Shown here piece by piece: positions 63,170 through 64,000 of a DNA stretch of 64,000 nucleotides. Position 1 is the stretch's first letter; the number at the start of each line of letters is the position of its first letter. Origin of the DNA: Oncomelania hupensis (taxonomy: Eukaryota > Mollusca > Gastropoda > Littorinimorpha > Pomatiopsidae); assembly GCA_036898135.1 (NCBI GenBank), contig CM072512.1, forward strand, positions 11,319,812-11,383,811, given 5' to 3'. The notes under the pieces are model-generated. The model searched no databases. It saw only the letters and a program-made list of their open reading frames with translations, and was not told where the DNA came from. The translations under genes and the position numbers were made by a program.

Positions 63170-63325
63170 TGAAGAGAGGGAGGAAAACGGAGTACCCGGA
63201 GAAAGCCCTCGGTGTCCTAAAAAAAAAAAAGTATGGTATCTAAGTAACGTAAGTTCGTCCCACGCGGGGTTCGAACCTTAGGTCTAGGAAAGCAGCTCCC
63301 TATCCACTATGCTACCACACCACCC
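63170..63325 (-). mobile_element. tRNA-derived SINE (family C)
   Basis: On the minus strand this has a tRNA-like head with B box GGTTCGAACCCC (complement at 63267-63278), then a body with GGACACCGAGGGCTTTCTCC and GGGTACTCCGTTTTCCTCCC. The body matches the plus-strand element at 17611-17790. Confidence 0.7.
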
Positions 63326-63600
63326 CCGTGATTTACCCTTTAACCTGTTGCAGCCACTTCAGTACTCGTGTTTGCAAGTGTTTGTGTTAACAGCCGCCTT
63401 TTTTCAATAGCTTTTGTGTCTGTACTGCATTGCGCTTGCAACAAATACTAGCGATAAATTAGAAGAAGAAAATGAAATAAAAATAAATAAATAAATAAAA
63501 ACAACATTATTGATTTATTTTCAAGTGGTTTAGCGTCGACCTTACACGAAATCATGTTACCTTTAGTTGTGGGTTAAAAATATAGCTATGAATATCTAGA
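63326..63600. other. No gene recognised
   Basis: AT-rich with AAATAAATAAATAAA near 63480-63500. Confidence 0.5.
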
Positions 63601-63601
63601 A

Positions 63602-64000
63602 AGAACCCACAGATACAGCCAAGAACGCCCATGGATACAGCCAAGAACACCCATGGATACAGCCAAGAACACCCATGGATACAGCCAAGAACACCCATAG
63701 ATACAGCCAAGAACACCCATGGATACAGCCAAGAACACCCATGGATACAGCCAAGAACACCCATGGATACAGCCAAGAACACCCATAGATACAGCCAAGA
63801 ACACCCATGGATACAGCCAAGAACACCCATGGATACAGCCAAGAACACCCATGGATACAGCCAAGAACACCCATGGATACAGCCAAGAACACCCATAGAT
63901 ACAGCCAAGAACACCCATGGATACAGCCAAGAACACCCATAGATACAGCCAAGAACACCCATGGATACAGCCAAGAACACCCATGGATACAGCCAAGAAC
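63602..64000. repeat. 22-bp minisatellite, continues past the window
   Basis: About 18 units of GATACAGCCAAGAACACCCA plus TG/TA run to the window end. The only common variation is ATGG against ATAG at the unit junction. As 22 is not a multiple of three, three consecutive units give a 22-residue cycle and every minus frame stays open. The ORFs are translations of the repeat. Confidence 0.96.

Overview
The window is eukaryotic nuclear DNA. It has no bacterial-style gene packing. It consists of AT-rich intergenic or intronic sequence filled with microsatellites, minisatellites and transposable elements. The dense AC/AG/trinucleotide repeats, tRNA-derived SINEs, L2-like and RTE-like LINEs and Ty3/gypsy elements whose integrase precedes reverse transcriptase suggest a marine invertebrate genome. 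I favour a mollusc, possibly a gastropod, but this is an inference and no gene in the window proves it.

Layout. 1-16 kb: diverged local repeats, microsatellites, short retroelement insertions with target-site duplications, a SINE nested in another SINE (3.78-4.29 kb), a 45-bp minisatellite (9.45-10.08 kb) and an internal fragment of an RTE-like LINE (14.8-15.4 kb). 16-31 kb: a 580-bp hAT-type MITE, several tRNA-SINEs, a decayed solo LTR, an L2-like LINE 3' end with a (TTA)n tail, the second copy of a 750-bp dispersed repeat, and one plausible host coding exon (30018-30200). 31-39 kb: RTE-like LINE copies. One is truncated and split by a solo LTR (31645-33216). One carries an uninterrupted ORF of about 1087 residues on the minus strand (35475-38738). 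A 593-bp element with long terminal inverted repeats follows. 39.97-45.97 kb: Ty3/gypsy element 1, with 647-bp LTRs and a GAATG target duplication. 46-51.6 kb: a long inverted repeat, a LINE fragment, and a perfect (TAC)175 array forming the 3' tail of a second L2-like remnant. 51.93-59.16 kb: Ty3/gypsy element 2, with 1529-bp LTRs and a GCGCC target duplication, inserted into a SINE. 59-64 kb: microsatellites, another solo LTR (61966-62919), a SINE, and a 22-bp minisatellite running off the window end.

How the parts relate. Both gypsy elements encode gag, protease and integrase before reverse transcriptase/RNase H, an order known from the Gmr1-like group. Each has almost identical LTRs, so each inserted recently, yet neither can make a complete polymerase. 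Element 1 has a nonsense codon inside integrase, a damaged RT catalytic box and no RNase H. Element 2 has an intact D,D35E integrase and RNase H but has lost the RT fingers and palm. The simplest reading is mobilisation in trans by autonomous relatives elsewhere in the genome. The RTE ORF is the only apparently intact autonomous element here, and its fragments are scattered through the window. SINEs with a GCGC-stem 3' tail resembling the L2-like 3' ends are probably mobilised by that LINE type.
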